From: Constrictibacter sp. MBR-5
Lineage (GTDB): Bacteria; Pseudomonadota; Alphaproteobacteria; JAJUGE01
NCBI RefSeq assembly: GCF_040549485.1
Contig: NZ_JBEPTK010000001.1
Span: 620,001-684,000 of the forward strand
DNA length: 64,000 nucleotides
Reading direction: 5' to 3'
This document shows positions 52,532 to 61,825 of the stretch, piece after piece. The position numbers and the translations under genes are program-made. The notes beneath the pieces are model-generated. The model saw only the letters and a list, made by a program, of their open reading frames with translations. It searched no databases and was not told where the DNA came from. How positions within the stretch are numbered: position 1 is the first letter of the stretch; each line of letters begins with the position of its first letter.

Positions 52532-53773
52532 CTACCGGTTGGCGCGCTTCAGGGTGACCTGGAGCAGGACGTTCGTGGCGGGGACGATCTGGTCGAGGGT
52601 GCAGTTCTCCGACTCGTGGTGGCTGATGCCCTTCTCGCAGGGCGAGAAGATCATCGCCGTCGGCGCCATGCGGCTCATGTTGTAGGCGTCGTGGCCGGCC
52701 TGGCTGGCCATGTCCATGTGGCTGTAGCCGAGGCCGGCGGCCGTGTCGCGGACCAGCGCGATGCAGTCGGGATCGAACGGTTCGTCACCGAACGACCAGC
52801 TGTCGGCGACCTCGATCGTCACGTTCGCCTTCTCCGCCGCGCGCGCCTTCGCCTGCTCGAAGGCGGCCAGCATGGCGTCCAGGGTCTCGCGCTTCGGTGC
52901 GCGGAAGTCGATGGTGACCTTGGCGTAATCGGGCAGGATGCCGGCGAGGTTCGGCAGCACGGTGATCTTCGCCGCCGTCGACTTGGCGTCGGGGCCGTGG
53001 TCGAGGGCGATCTGCGTCGCGTCGACGATCAGCATCGCCGCGCCGACCAAGGCGTTCTTGCGGATCGGCATCGGCGTCGGGCCGGTGTGGGCCGTCTCGC
53101 CGTGCACCTCCAGGTCGAAGCCGCGCACGGCGTAGCTGCCGGCGACGACGCCGACCTGGACGCCCTTCGCCTCCAGGTCCGGCCCCTGCTCGATGTGCAG
53201 TTCGAAATAGGCGTCGACGGGGCGGCCGCCGACCGGCGCCGTGCCGGCATAGCCGATGCGCTCCAGTTCGCCGCCGAAGGTGAGGCCGTCGGCGTCGGTG
53301 CGGCCGAGGCCCCAATCGAGCGGCTTTAGGCCGGCGAAGACGGCGGAGGCGGACATCGGCGGCTGGAAGCGGGCGCCCTCCTCGTTCGACCAGTTCACGA
53401 CCTCGATCGGCCGCTTCGTCCGGATGCCGGCGTCGTTGAGCGTGCGGATCACCTCCAGCGCGCCCAGCACGCCGAGCGGCCCGTCGAACTTGCCGCCGGC
53501 GATCTGGCTGTCGAGATGGCTGCCGATGATGACCGGCGGCAGGCTGTCGTCGGTGCCGGCGCGGCGCCCGAACATGTTGCCGAGCGCATCCACCGAAACG
53601 GTCAGCCCGGCCTCCTCGCACCAGCGCGCGAAGAGGTTGCGGACGTCACGGTCGGAAGCGGAGAGGGCCAACCGCCGCAGGCCGCCGGCCTTGCCGGGAC
53701 CGATCTTCCCCGATTCCATCAGCATCGACCAAAGCCGGTCGCCGTCGATGCGCAGGTTGCCGTGCTCGCTCAT
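52532..53773 (-). CDS. M20-family amidohydrolase (N-carbamoyl-amino-acid hydrolase / allantoate amidohydrolase type)
   Basis: A 413-residue dizinc hydrolase. Metal-binding stations are IIGSHLDSQIAGGKFDGPLGVLGALE (His, Asp), WSNEEGARFQPPM (Glu) and ASQAGHDAYNMSRM plus HHESENC (C-terminal His). The dimerisation domain carries HIEQGPDLE, diagnostic for the HyuC/AllC branch. It cleaves N-carbamoyl or ureido groups. ATG 53773 is chosen over an in-frame upstream start. Followed by its own terminator. Confidence 0.9.
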   Translation of the reverse strand: MSEHGNLRIDGDRLWSMLMESGKIGPGKAGGLRRLALSASDRDVRNLFARWCEEAGLTVSVDALGNMFGRRAGTDDSLPPVIIGSHLDSQIAGGKFDGPLGVLGALEVIRTLNDAGIRTKRPIEVVNWSNEEGARFQPPMSASAVFAGLKPLDWGLGRTDADGLTFGGELERIGYAGTAPVGGRPVDAYFELHIEQGPDLEAKGVQVGVVAGSYAVRGFDLEVHGETAHTGPTPMPIRKNALVGAAMLIVDATQIALDHGPDAKSTAAKITVLPNLAGILPDYAKVTIDFRAPKRETLDAMLAAFEQAKARAAEKANVTIEVADSWSFGDEPFDPDCIALVRDTAAGLGYSHMDMASQAGHDAYNMSRMAPTAMIFSPCEKGISHHESENCTLDQIVPATNVLLQVTLKRANR

Positions 53774-53830
53774 GGTGGGCGGATCCTCTCGAAGCGCCGG
53801 CGGCAGCCGGCATGTCATGTGCGCCGGCGG

Positions 53831-55435
53831 CTAGACAGCAAGCGCCATGCCGTCGTGGTTCGGATCGGCCGCGCCCTGCATCGCGCCGCCCTCGATCCGG
53901 ATGCCGTGGACGCCGGCGAACGGGTAGCTGAGGTGACTGCGCGCGACCGTGTAACCGCGGCTCTCGACCTCGTCGGTGACGTAGGCCGGAATGCGGTTGC
54001 TGACATCGATCAGGTCGCTGGTGGCGGAGAAGCGCGGTGCGACGATCGCATCGAGAATGGGCATCTCGAAGTCGATCGCGTTCAGGATCGCCTGCATCAC
54101 GCCCATGCAGATCTGCGTGCCGCCCGGCGCGCCGATCACCATGGTCGGCTTCTCGCCGTCGAAGACGATGGTCGGCACCATGGCGCTGAACCGGCTCTTG
54201 CCCGGCGCCAGCGACCCGGCGCGGCCGGGACGCGGGTCGAAGACGCCCATGCAGCCGTTGTACATGAAGCCCAGGCCCGGCGTGATGACGCCGCTCGGCA
54301 TGCCGAGCGAGTGGGTCACGGAGACGGCATTGCCCTCGGCGTCGACCACCGAGATGTGCGTCGTGTCCTTCGGCGGATCGGGTTCGAAGCGCGGCACGCT
54401 GACCTTCTCGCCGCGCCGGATGGCGGCAGCAGCCGCTTCGGCATACTCCTTCGACGTCAGCCGCTCGACCGGAACGTCGAAGAAGTCCGGGTCGCCGACA
54501 TGCGCGTCCTTGTCGGCGGTGGCGCGCTTCATCGCCTCGGCGACGGTGACGATATAGTCGGCGGAGTTGTGCCCCATCTCGAACAGATCGAAATTCTCGA
54601 GGATGTTCAGCATCTCGAGCAGCATGATGCCGCCGCCGGGCGGGTTGTTCGTCGCGATCCCGTAGCCGCGATAGAAGCCGCGCAGGGGGTCGCAGCGGCG
54701 CGTGCGGTAGTTGCGCAGGTCGTCGAGGGACAGCAGGCCGCCGTTCCGCTTCATATCGTCGGCGATCTGCTCGGCGATCTCGCCCTTGTAGAAGACGTCC
54801 GCACCCTCCGCCGCGATCCGACGCAGCGTCGTGGCCATGTCCGGATTGAGCACGCGCTCGCCGGGCCGCTTCAGGCTGCCGTCGGCGTTGAAGTAGATGC
54901 GCCGCCCCGTCTCGGTGAAGCGCAGGCGGTCGACCGCCGGCACCCGGCCGAACAGCGCGCCTTCGCACCACCAGTGATGCACGTGCGGCCGCACGGCGAA
55001 CCCGACGTCCGCCTGCCGGATGGCCGGCGCCATCACGTCCTTCCAGTCCATCGAGCCGAATTCGGCCTGCGCCTCCGACAGCGCCTTGAGGGTGCCGGGC
55101 ACGGTGACGGACTGGTAGCCGACGTCGTTGACGCGGCCCTTGAGGACGAAGCCGAAGCCGTCGCGCGTCTCGCCTTCGATCAGGTGCTCCCACATGCCGG
55201 GCGTGGCGGCTGCCGGAACCCTGCCGTGAAAGTCGATGAACGTATGGACGTCCTTCGACGGCATGTAGACCTGCATGCTGCCGAAGCCGGCGATGCCGCA
55301 CATCTGCGGATCGACCACGCTTTGCACGAAGGCGCAGGCCACCGCAGCATCGACCGCATTACCGCCTCGCTTCAGCACCAGCGCGCCGGCTTCGACGGCC
55401 TCCGGTTGCGGCGCGACGATCATTCCCGACGCCAT
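53831..55435 (-). CDS. Gamma-glutamyltransferase-family protein (no signal peptide)
   Basis: A 534-residue Ntn-hydrolase of the GGT family. The autocleavage site and new N-terminal nucleophile is Thr358 in PKDTTHISVVDAEGNAVSVT; the glycine loop NPPGGGIMLLEML and APGGTQICMGVMQAILN are present. Unlike periplasmic GGT it starts without a signal peptide (ATG 55435, AGAGGAAAG upstream), so it probably acts in the cytoplasm, like acylase or amidase members. It ends 58 bases before the amidohydrolase gene on the same strand. Confidence 0.88.
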   Translation of the reverse strand: MASGMIVAPQPEAVEAGALVLKRGGNAVDAAVACAFVQSVVDPQMCGIAGFGSMQVYMPSKDVHTFIDFHGRVPAAATPGMWEHLIEGETRDGFGFVLKGRVNDVGYQSVTVPGTLKALSEAQAEFGSMDWKDVMAPAIRQADVGFAVRPHVHHWWCEGALFGRVPAVDRLRFTETGRRIYFNADGSLKRPGERVLNPDMATTLRRIAAEGADVFYKGEIAEQIADDMKRNGGLLSLDDLRNYRTRRCDPLRGFYRGYGIATNNPPGGGIMLLEMLNILENFDLFEMGHNSADYIVTVAEAMKRATADKDAHVGDPDFFDVPVERLTSKEYAEAAAAAIRRGEKVSVPRFEPDPPKDTTHISVVDAEGNAVSVTHSLGMPSGVITPGLGFMYNGCMGVFDPRPGRAGSLAPGKSRFSAMVPTIVFDGEKPTMVIGAPGGTQICMGVMQAILNAIDFEMPILDAIVAPRFSATSDLIDVSNRIPAYVTDEVESRGYTVARSHLSYPFAGVHGIRIEGGAMQGAADPNHDGMALAV

Positions 55436-55566
55436 GGCTTTCCTCTGCTGGTTGGAGCACACAAAGTATGACGACGTGCGCATTTGGGCGCAACGCGGCC
55501 GACGGGCCGCGTGGGGCAGTCGCCGATGACCGGTCTGCCGGACCGGCCGCTAGTGGGGGTACATCG

Positions 55567-55980
55567 ATGTCCGTATTGAAGAGCCTGGCCTTGGTCGCTG
55601 TCCTGTCCGGGCTCGCCGCGTGCGGCGGCATGAATTTCGGTCAGGGGACGCCGCCGGCCACCTATCTCGTCTTCTTCGAGCCCGGCAGCACGGACCTCGG
55701 GCCGGATGCGCGGGCCGTGGTGGCACGGGCGGCGCGCGATGCGGCCGCGGTCCGGCCGAACGTCGTGCGCATCACCGGCTACACCGACAAGGCGGGAACG
55801 ACGACGGAGAACCTGACCCTGTCCGAGCGGCGGACGCAGACGGTGGCCGAGACGTTGCTGGCCGACGGCGTGCCGCTCGACAAGATCCGGCGTCAGCCCC
55901 TCGGCGAGGCCGTGGCGACGGATGTCGGCCTGGACGCGACACAGGACCGGCGGGTCGAGATCACGTTCGCCGACCGGTAG
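55567..55980 (+). CDS. OmpA-like peptidoglycan-associated lipoprotein
   Basis: 137 residues. A lipoprotein signal ends LSGLAAC (lipobox, Cys19). The rest is a compact OmpA_C domain: TYLVFFEPGSTDLGPDARAVVARAA, then the peptidoglycan-binding region VRITGYTDKAGTTTENLTLSERRTQTVAETLLADGV, then RRVEITFADR. It probably anchors the outer membrane to peptidoglycan. GGGGG lies upstream of the ATG. Convergent with the antiporter gene. Confidence 0.87.
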   Translation: MSVLKSLALVAVLSGLAACGGMNFGQGTPPATYLVFFEPGSTDLGPDARAVVARAARDAAAVRPNVVRITGYTDKAGTTTENLTLSERRTQTVAETLLADGVPLDKIRRQPLGEAVATDVGLDATQDRRVEITFADR

Positions 55981-55998
55981 ACCGGAGACGGATCCGGT

Positions 55999-58488
55999 TC
56001 AGTCACCCGACTCGGCCGCTTCGACCAGGTTGCTCTCGCTGCGCCGCCGGGCGATCGCTTCGATCTCGGCGCGCAGTTCCGGCACGCCGCGGACGAACCG
56101 GCGGAAATCCGCCGCGTCCAGGCACAGCAGTTGGCTGTAGCCGATCGAGACGACGTCGGCCACCCGCGGCTGCCCGAGCACGAGGGCCATCTCGCCGAAC
56201 ACGTCGCCGGTCGCCAGTCGCACCGGCCCCCCGGGCAGGCGGACCTCGAGGCTGCCGGCGGCGACGAGATACATCGCGTCGCCGCGCTCCCCACGCCTCA
56301 CCACGGACTCCCCGGGTGTCGCCAGGATCGGCCGCAGCATCCGCGCCAGACGCTCGAGCTGCGATTCGGTCAGTTTGGCGAACATCGGCACCCGCCGCAC
56401 CATCTCGGCCAGCTTGAAGCCGAGGTCCAGTGCCGGTCGTCGCCGGATGGCGTCGCGGCGGGCGCGCAGGTCGGCCTGGAGATTCTCGAAGACCTCGCGG
56501 CTGATCAGCGCCTCTTCCCGCTTGAGCTGGTACTGCCGATCCTCGAACCGCAATGCGGCACGGCCGAGATGCTGCACACCCAGCGCCGTCGCGTAGACGG
56601 GATACTGAAGCTCCAGCGCGGCGAGCGCCCGCTGCACGGCCTCCATGCGCTCGGCGAGCCGTGCCGCGATCTTCTCGCTGGCGTCGGCGCCGAGCACCGG
56701 GCGGATCGAACGGTCGTTGAACTGGCGCGCCTCGCGCAGCACGAGGCGCTGGATCAGCAGCATCTCGAACCAGTCCGCCAGTTCCGATGCCAGCGGCCGG
56801 CTCCACCCCAACCGCCGATGCAGCCACAGGGCAAAGCGCAGGCGGCGGCCGATGCGGGCCGCTCCCGCCACGGCGTAGCCCTCGACGCCCTCGACTTTCA
56901 CACGGTCCGCAAGGGCGTCGGCGCCGGCCACCAGGATCGCGACGAGACGGCGCGAGATGGTCTGCTGCTCGAAATGGTCGAGATAGGCTTCCCGTTCGCG
57001 TGTCACGAGGGTGAGCAGACCGACCTGGATCCGCACGGGCAGCGGAATGTCGACGCCTCCCGCGCCGGCTTCGGACGCCGGCCGCGTCGTCGACACCACC
57101 TTGTCGACCAGGCCCGGTTCGAGCCCGTAGTCGCGTGCCACCTCGGTCACCCGGTCACGCAGCCCGACGAGCGACAGGCCCATCACCCGATCGCGCAACG
57201 CCCGCTCCACCGGATCGAGGCGGTCGAGGCCGAGCAGGCGCAGCAGCGGCCCGAGGGTCGGCGCGTTCAGGAACAGCGTCAGGAGCACGAAGCCGATCGC
57301 CGCGATGGCGACGAAGCGGCGGATCTCCTGCGGCACCGCCATGTTCTCGCTGATCGCGATCGCCAGCACCATGGTGACGGCGCCGCGCAGGCCACCCCAC
57401 AGAATGACCGCCTTGTAGCGGTTGCTGACCGGCTGAACGAGGCGCAGGGCGGAGAGAAGCGGCAGCGGCCCCCAGAGGACGAGGGCCCGCGCCAGGATGG
57501 CGGCGACCGCCAGCAGCGCGATGAATCCCAGATCGCTCAGCGACGCCTCGGACAGCACGCGCGACGCCACCATCGAGGCCATGATGAAGATGAGCGAGGT
57601 CGCCCAGAACTCGATCTTGCTCCAGGCCTGGATGAGCGAGCGCCAGTTGGCGGGCGAGAGGCGCAGCGGGCCGTAACTCGCCATGACGACGGCGGCGGTC
57701 GCGACCGCGACCACGCCGGAGACCTGGAAGTAGAGTTCCGCGATCACGTAGGACAGGTAGGCCAGCGCCACCGTCAGCGTCGTCTCCGCCGTGAGTGCGC
57801 CGCCCATGCTGGGCAGCAGCCCGCAGATGGCGCGCGCCAGGACGAAGCCGACGGCGATACCGCCGGCGAAGCTGGTGAAGAATGCCATGGCGCCGGCACC
57901 GAAGCTGGGTGCAGCGGTGCCGGTGACGAAGGCGAGCAGGATCGAGAAGAGCGCGATGGCGGCAGCGTCGTTGAAGATGCTTTCGCCTTCGACCAGGACA
58001 CTGAGGCGCCTGGGCGCGCCGAGATCGCGGAAGATGGCGACCACCGCGGCGGGATCCGTCGTCGCGATGATCGAGCCGAGGAGCAGGCACGGCACGATGC
58101 CGAGCGGCGACAGCCAGCCGAGCAGAAAGCCGACCACCCCGGTGCAGACCACCACGGCGACGACCGCGAGCAGCAGTACGGCCGCGATCTCGTCGAAGAG
58201 GCGGCGGACATCGAGATTGAGCCCGGCGGAGAAGAGCAGCGGCGGCAGGAAGATGGCGAGGAAGGCCGGCGCGGAGATGCCGAGATTGCCCAGGCCGCGG
58301 ACCAAATCGTCGCCCATCATGCTGCCGCCCGCGTCCTGGCGGACCATCACCACCAGACCGAGAAGCAGGCCGAGGGCGGCGAGAAGCACGCTGTGCGGGA
58401 TGCGCAACCGTGCCGCGACGGGCACCGATACGCTCACCGCCACCAGGAGGGCGGCCACCGCAAGGACAGGCGTCAGTATCTCAGGCAT
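55999..58488 (-). CDS. CPA1 Na+/H+ antiporter with C-terminal cyclic-nucleotide-binding domain
   Basis: About 829 residues from ATG 58488 (839 from GTG 58518; start uncertain). Residues 1-405 form a CPA1 exchanger with some 12 helices, including ATTDPAAVVAIFRD, GESIFNDAAAIALF and GGLRGAVTMVLAIAISENMA. A 300-residue cytoplasmic helical region follows. Near 715-805 is a cNMP-binding fold with phosphate-binding cassette GDVFGEMALVLGQPRVADV, whose Glu and Arg are kept. The domain order resembles animal sperm NHE (SLC9C) without the voltage sensor. Activity is likely gated by cAMP or cGMP. Confidence 0.88.
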   Translation of the reverse strand: MPEILTPVLAVAALLVAVSVSVPVAARLRIPHSVLLAALGLLLGLVVMVRQDAGGSMMGDDLVRGLGNLGISAPAFLAIFLPPLLFSAGLNLDVRRLFDEIAAVLLLAVVAVVVCTGVVGFLLGWLSPLGIVPCLLLGSIIATTDPAAVVAIFRDLGAPRRLSVLVEGESIFNDAAAIALFSILLAFVTGTAAPSFGAGAMAFFTSFAGGIAVGFVLARAICGLLPSMGGALTAETTLTVALAYLSYVIAELYFQVSGVVAVATAAVVMASYGPLRLSPANWRSLIQAWSKIEFWATSLIFIMASMVASRVLSEASLSDLGFIALLAVAAILARALVLWGPLPLLSALRLVQPVSNRYKAVILWGGLRGAVTMVLAIAISENMAVPQEIRRFVAIAAIGFVLLTLFLNAPTLGPLLRLLGLDRLDPVERALRDRVMGLSLVGLRDRVTEVARDYGLEPGLVDKVVSTTRPASEAGAGGVDIPLPVRIQVGLLTLVTREREAYLDHFEQQTISRRLVAILVAGADALADRVKVEGVEGYAVAGAARIGRRLRFALWLHRRLGWSRPLASELADWFEMLLIQRLVLREARQFNDRSIRPVLGADASEKIAARLAERMEAVQRALAALELQYPVYATALGVQHLGRAALRFEDRQYQLKREEALISREVFENLQADLRARRDAIRRRPALDLGFKLAEMVRRVPMFAKLTESQLERLARMLRPILATPGESVVRRGERGDAMYLVAAGSLEVRLPGGPVRLATGDVFGEMALVLGQPRVADVVSIGYSQLLCLDAADFRRFVRGVPELRAEIEAIARRRSESNLVEAAESGD

Positions 58489-58565
58489 CGGCTGGGGACC
58501 AGCTGCTCCACACGTCACCCTTCAGCCCGCGGCCGACCGCCCTCATGGCAGTCCGGCGCAAAGGC

Positions 58566-58605
58566 CTGTCACAAATCCGTAACCGCAGTATAAAAGTATG
58601 GTCAC
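58566..58605 (+). promoter_or_regulatory. Pho box and promoter of ugpBAEC
   Basis: CTGTCAC-AAAT-CCGTAAC (58566-58583) is a clear PhoB box; a further half-site TGGTCAC falls at 58599-58605 in the same 11-bp register. A -10 is offered by TATAAA (58589-58594) or TATGGT (58597-58602). The ATG of ugpB is at 58657. Control of ugp by PhoB during phosphate starvation is established in E. coli and rhizobia. Confidence 0.8.
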
Positions 58606-58656
58606 AGCGGCCGTTTAAGAGACCGCGATCACACGCCACGGGAGGCTCTGAATAAC

Positions 58657-59964
58657 ATGATTCGCAAATCGCTGCTGCTAGCCGCAGGCATTAGCGCTTT
58701 CGCGTCGCCGGCGTTCGCCGCGACCGAGATCCAGTTCTGGCACGCCATGGGCGGCTCGCTGGGCGAGGAGATCCAGGCCATCACCGAGGAGTTCAACGCC
58801 TCGCAGGGCGATTGGAAGGTGAACGCGGTCTACAAGGGCAACTACACGGAAACGATGACCGCCGCGATCGCCGCGTTCCGCGCGAAGCAGGCGCCGCATG
58901 TGGTCCAGGTGTTCGAAGTCGGCACCGCGACGATGATGTCGGCCGCCGGCGCCGTCTACCCGATCCACGAACTGATGAAGTCGGCGGGCGAGACGTTCAG
59001 CGAGGACAAGTTCGTCCCCGCGGTGGCGTCCTACTACACGACGCCCGAAGGCAAGATGCTGTCGATGCCGTTCAACAGCTCGACGCCCGTCATGTTCTAC
59101 AACAAGGACGCCTTCAAGAAGGCCGGCCTCGACCCCGAGAAGCCGCCGAAGACCTGGCCCGAACTCGTCGAGATGTCGAAGAAGATGATGTCGTCGGGTG
59201 CCACCCAGTGCGGCTTCACCACCGGCTGGCAGTCGTGGGTGCAGCTGGAGACCTTCTCCGCCTGGCACAACGTGCCGTTCGCGACCAAGGAGAACGGCTT
59301 CGGCGGCCTCGACGCCGAGCTGGCCTTCAACAAGGGCCCGGCGCTGAAGCACATTCAGAACATGGCCGAGTGGACGAAGGACAACACCTTCAAGTACGGC
59401 GGCCGCCGCGGCGACCCCAACCCGCTGTTCGTCAACGGCGAGTGCGGCGTTCTCTTCAATTCGTCGGCCTATTACAACGGCTTCAAGAAGTCGATCAAGT
59501 TCGACTGGGGCGTGGCCGAACTCCCCTACTATCCGGACGTCCAGGGCGCGCCGCAGAACACCATCATCGGCGGCGCCACCTTCTGGGTGCTGAAGGGCGC
59601 ACCGCAGGACGAGTACAAGGGCGTGGCGCAGTTCATGAGCTTCGTCTCGAAGCCGGAAATCCAGGCGAAGTGGCACCAGAACACGGGCTACGTCCCGGTG
59701 ACGACGGCGGCCTACGAGATGACGAAGAAGACCGACTACTATCAGAAGAACCCCGGCGCCGACGTCGCCATCGCGGAACTCAGCAAGAACGCACCGACCC
59801 CCAACTCCAAGGGCGTGCGGCTCGGCAACTTCGTCCAGATCCGCGACCTGATCAACGACGAGCTCGAGAACATCTGGGCCGGCAAGAAGACGGCACAGCA
59901 GGGCCTCGACGATGCGGTGGCGAGCGGCAACCGCCTGCTCCGGCAGTTCGAGAAGGCCAACTGA
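58657..59964 (+). CDS. ugpB: sn-Glycerol-3-phosphate-binding protein UgpB
   Basis: A 435-residue periplasmic binding protein; signal peptide 1-21 (PAFA-A). It aligns along its whole length with E. coli UgpB as I remember it: IQFWHAMGG, VYKGNYTETMTAAIAAFRAKQAPHVVQVFEVGTATMM, MPFNSSTPVMFYNKDAFKKAGLDPEKPPKTW, GGATFWVLKG, and RLGNFVQIRDLINDELENIWAGKKTAQQGLD. It delivers glycerol 3-phosphate or its diesters to UgpAE. The Pho box is 50-90 bases upstream. Confidence 0.95.
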   Translation: MIRKSLLLAAGISAFASPAFAATEIQFWHAMGGSLGEEIQAITEEFNASQGDWKVNAVYKGNYTETMTAAIAAFRAKQAPHVVQVFEVGTATMMSAAGAVYPIHELMKSAGETFSEDKFVPAVASYYTTPEGKMLSMPFNSSTPVMFYNKDAFKKAGLDPEKPPKTWPELVEMSKKMMSSGATQCGFTTGWQSWVQLETFSAWHNVPFATKENGFGGLDAELAFNKGPALKHIQNMAEWTKDNTFKYGGRRGDPNPLFVNGECGVLFNSSAYYNGFKKSIKFDWGVAELPYYPDVQGAPQNTIIGGATFWVLKGAPQDEYKGVAQFMSFVSKPEIQAKWHQNTGYVPVTTAAYEMTKKTDYYQKNPGADVAIAELSKNAPTPNSKGVRLGNFVQIRDLINDELENIWAGKKTAQQGLDDAVASGNRLLRQFEKAN

Positions 59965-60033
59965 GACGTCGGCTGGCGACATGAAGACCGCGGTCCACCG
60001 TCGGGTGCGACGTGACGTCCGCGTATAGCAAGG

Positions 60034-60069
60034 ATGCCGTCGGGACAGTCCCGACGGCATTCTCTTTCG
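60034..60069 (+). terminator. Intra-operon hairpin between ugpB and ugpA
   Basis: ATGCCGTCGGGAC (60034-60046), one base and its exact complement (60048-60060) form a 13-bp-arm inverted repeat followed by TCTCTTTCG. In the middle of the operon it probably acts as a partial terminator or 3' stabiliser that raises UgpB relative to the permeases. Confidence 0.75.
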
Positions 60070-60094
60070 ATTCCGTCCGGCGAAGGGTCGGCCG

Positions 60095-60976
60095 ATGCTG
60101 AAGCGCGTGCATTTCCGTTCGCCGGTGCTGCCCTACCTGCTGGTGGCGCCGCAGATCGCCATCACGCTGATCTTCTTCATCTGGCCGGCCGCCCAGGCGC
60201 TCTATTTCTCGGTGCAGCGCCAGGACGCGTTCGGCCTCTCGGTCGTGTTCGTCGGACTGGAGAACTTCGTCGACCTGTTCGACGATCCGCTCTACCTGAA
60301 CGCGTTCGAGGTCACGGTCGTCTTCAGCCTCGCGACCGCCGCCCTGTCGATGGGCCTGTCGCTGCTCCTCGCCGTGATGGCCGACGGCGCGCTGCGGGCA
60401 CGAACGGGCTATCAGTCGCTGCTGATCTGGCCCTATGCCATCGCGCCGGCCGTCGCCGGCATCCTGTGGCTGTTCATGTTCAATCCGACGGTCGGCATCC
60501 TCGCCTACGTCATCCGGGCCTTCGGGGTCGACTGGAACTATCTGCTGCGCGGCGACCAGGCGATGGTGCTGGTGATCGTCGCCGCCGCCTGGAAGCAGAT
60601 CAGCTACAATTTCCTGTTCTTCCTGGCCGGGCTGCAGTCGATCCCGCGCTCGCTGATCGAGGCGGCCGCCATCGACGGCGCCGGGCCGGCGAAGCGCTTC
60701 TGGACGATCGTCTTCCCCCTGCTCTCCCCCACCACCTTCTTCCTGCTGGTCGTGAACGTCGTCTACGCCTTCTTCGACACGTTCGGCATCATCCACGCGG
60801 TGACCCGCGGCGGGCCGGCCCGGGCGACCGAGACGCTGGTCTACAAGGTGTTCAGCGACGGCTTCATCGGGCTCGATCTCGGCGGATCGGCCGCGCAGTC
60901 GGTGATCCTGATGGTCATCGTGGTGGGGCTGACGGTCGTCCAGTTCCGCTACGTCGAGCGGCGGGTGCAGTACTGA
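60095..60976 (+). CDS. ugpA: sn-Glycerol-3-phosphate ABC permease UgpA
   Basis: A 293-residue permease with six membrane segments; N-terminal [29 protein letters not shown] and EAA loop [25 protein letters not shown]. It is separated from ugpB by a strong hairpin and its stop overlaps the ugpE start by one base (TGATG). Confidence 0.93.
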   Translation: MLKRVHFRSPVLPYLLVAPQIAITLIFFIWPAAQALYFSVQRQDAFGLSVVFVGLENFVDLFDDPLYLNAFEVTVVFSLATAALSMGLSLLLAVMADGALRARTGYQSLLIWPYAIAPAVAGILWLFMFNPTVGILAYVIRAFGVDWNYLLRGDQAMVLVIVAAAWKQISYNFLFFLAGLQSIPRSLIEAAAIDGAGPAKRFWTIVFPLLSPTTFFLLVVNVVYAFFDTFGIIHAVTRGGPARATETLVYKVFSDGFIGLDLGGSAAQSVILMVIVVGLTVVQFRYVERRVQY

Positions 60977-61821
60977 TGGTCCAGAACCGCCCCCTCCTCG
61001 GCCTCCTGCGGCACCTCGTGCTGCTGGCCGGCGTCGCCATCGTGATGTTCCCGATCTACGTGGCGCTGGTCGCGTCGACGCACACCGCACCCGACCTCCA
61101 GAGCACCTTCCCCGGCTGGTTCGGCGACCAGCTCGTCGAGAATTACGGCACGGTGCTGAGCAGCGGCATGCGATCCGCCGGTGGTGCGCCGGTCGGCACG
61201 ATGATGTTCAACAGCCTCGTGATGGCGCTGACGATCGCGATCGGCAAGATCGCGATCTCGCTGATTTCCGCGTTCGCCATCGTCTATTTCCGCTTCCCGT
61301 TCCGCATGGGCTTCTTCTGGATCATCTTCCTGACGCTCATGCTGCCGGTCGAGGTGCGCATCCTGCCGACCTACGAGGTGGTCGCCGGCTTCGGCATGCT
61401 GGACACCTATGTGGGCCTCACCCTCCCGCTGATCGCGTCGGCGACGGCGACCTTCCTCTTCCGCCAGTTCTTCCTGACCGTGCCGGACGAACTGACCGAG
61501 GCGGCGCGGATCGACGGCGCGGGGCCGATGAAGTTCTTCAAGGACATCCTGCTGCCGCTGTCGCGCACCAACATCGCGGCGCTGTTCGTGATCCTCTTCA
61601 TCTACGGCTGGAACCAGTATCTCTGGCCGCTGCTGATCACGACGCGCGAGGACATGTACACCGTCGTCATGGGCATCCAGCGGATGGCCAACGTCGACGA
61701 GGCGCTGATCCAGTGGAACCTCGTGATGGCGACGGCCATCCTGGCCATGCTGCCGCCGATCCTGGTGGTCGTCGGCATGCAGCGGCTGTTCGTCAAAGGT
61801 CTCGTCGAGACGGAGAAATAG
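60976..61821 (+). CDS. ugpE: sn-Glycerol-3-phosphate ABC permease UgpE
   Basis: A 281-residue permease with six helices, EAA loop [26 protein letters not shown] and the UgpE-typical [33 protein letters not shown] 60976 overlaps the ugpA stop; ugpC starts four bases after its stop. Confidence 0.94.
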   Translation: MVQNRPLLGLLRHLVLLAGVAIVMFPIYVALVASTHTAPDLQSTFPGWFGDQLVENYGTVLSSGMRSAGGAPVGTMMFNSLVMALTIAIGKIAISLISAFAIVYFRFPFRMGFFWIIFLTLMLPVEVRILPTYEVVAGFGMLDTYVGLTLPLIASATATFLFRQFFLTVPDELTEAARIDGAGPMKFFKDILLPLSRTNIAALFVILFIYGWNQYLWPLLITTREDMYTVVMGIQRMANVDEALIQWNLVMATAILAMLPPILVVVGMQRLFVKGLVETEK

Positions 61822-61825
61822 GCCG

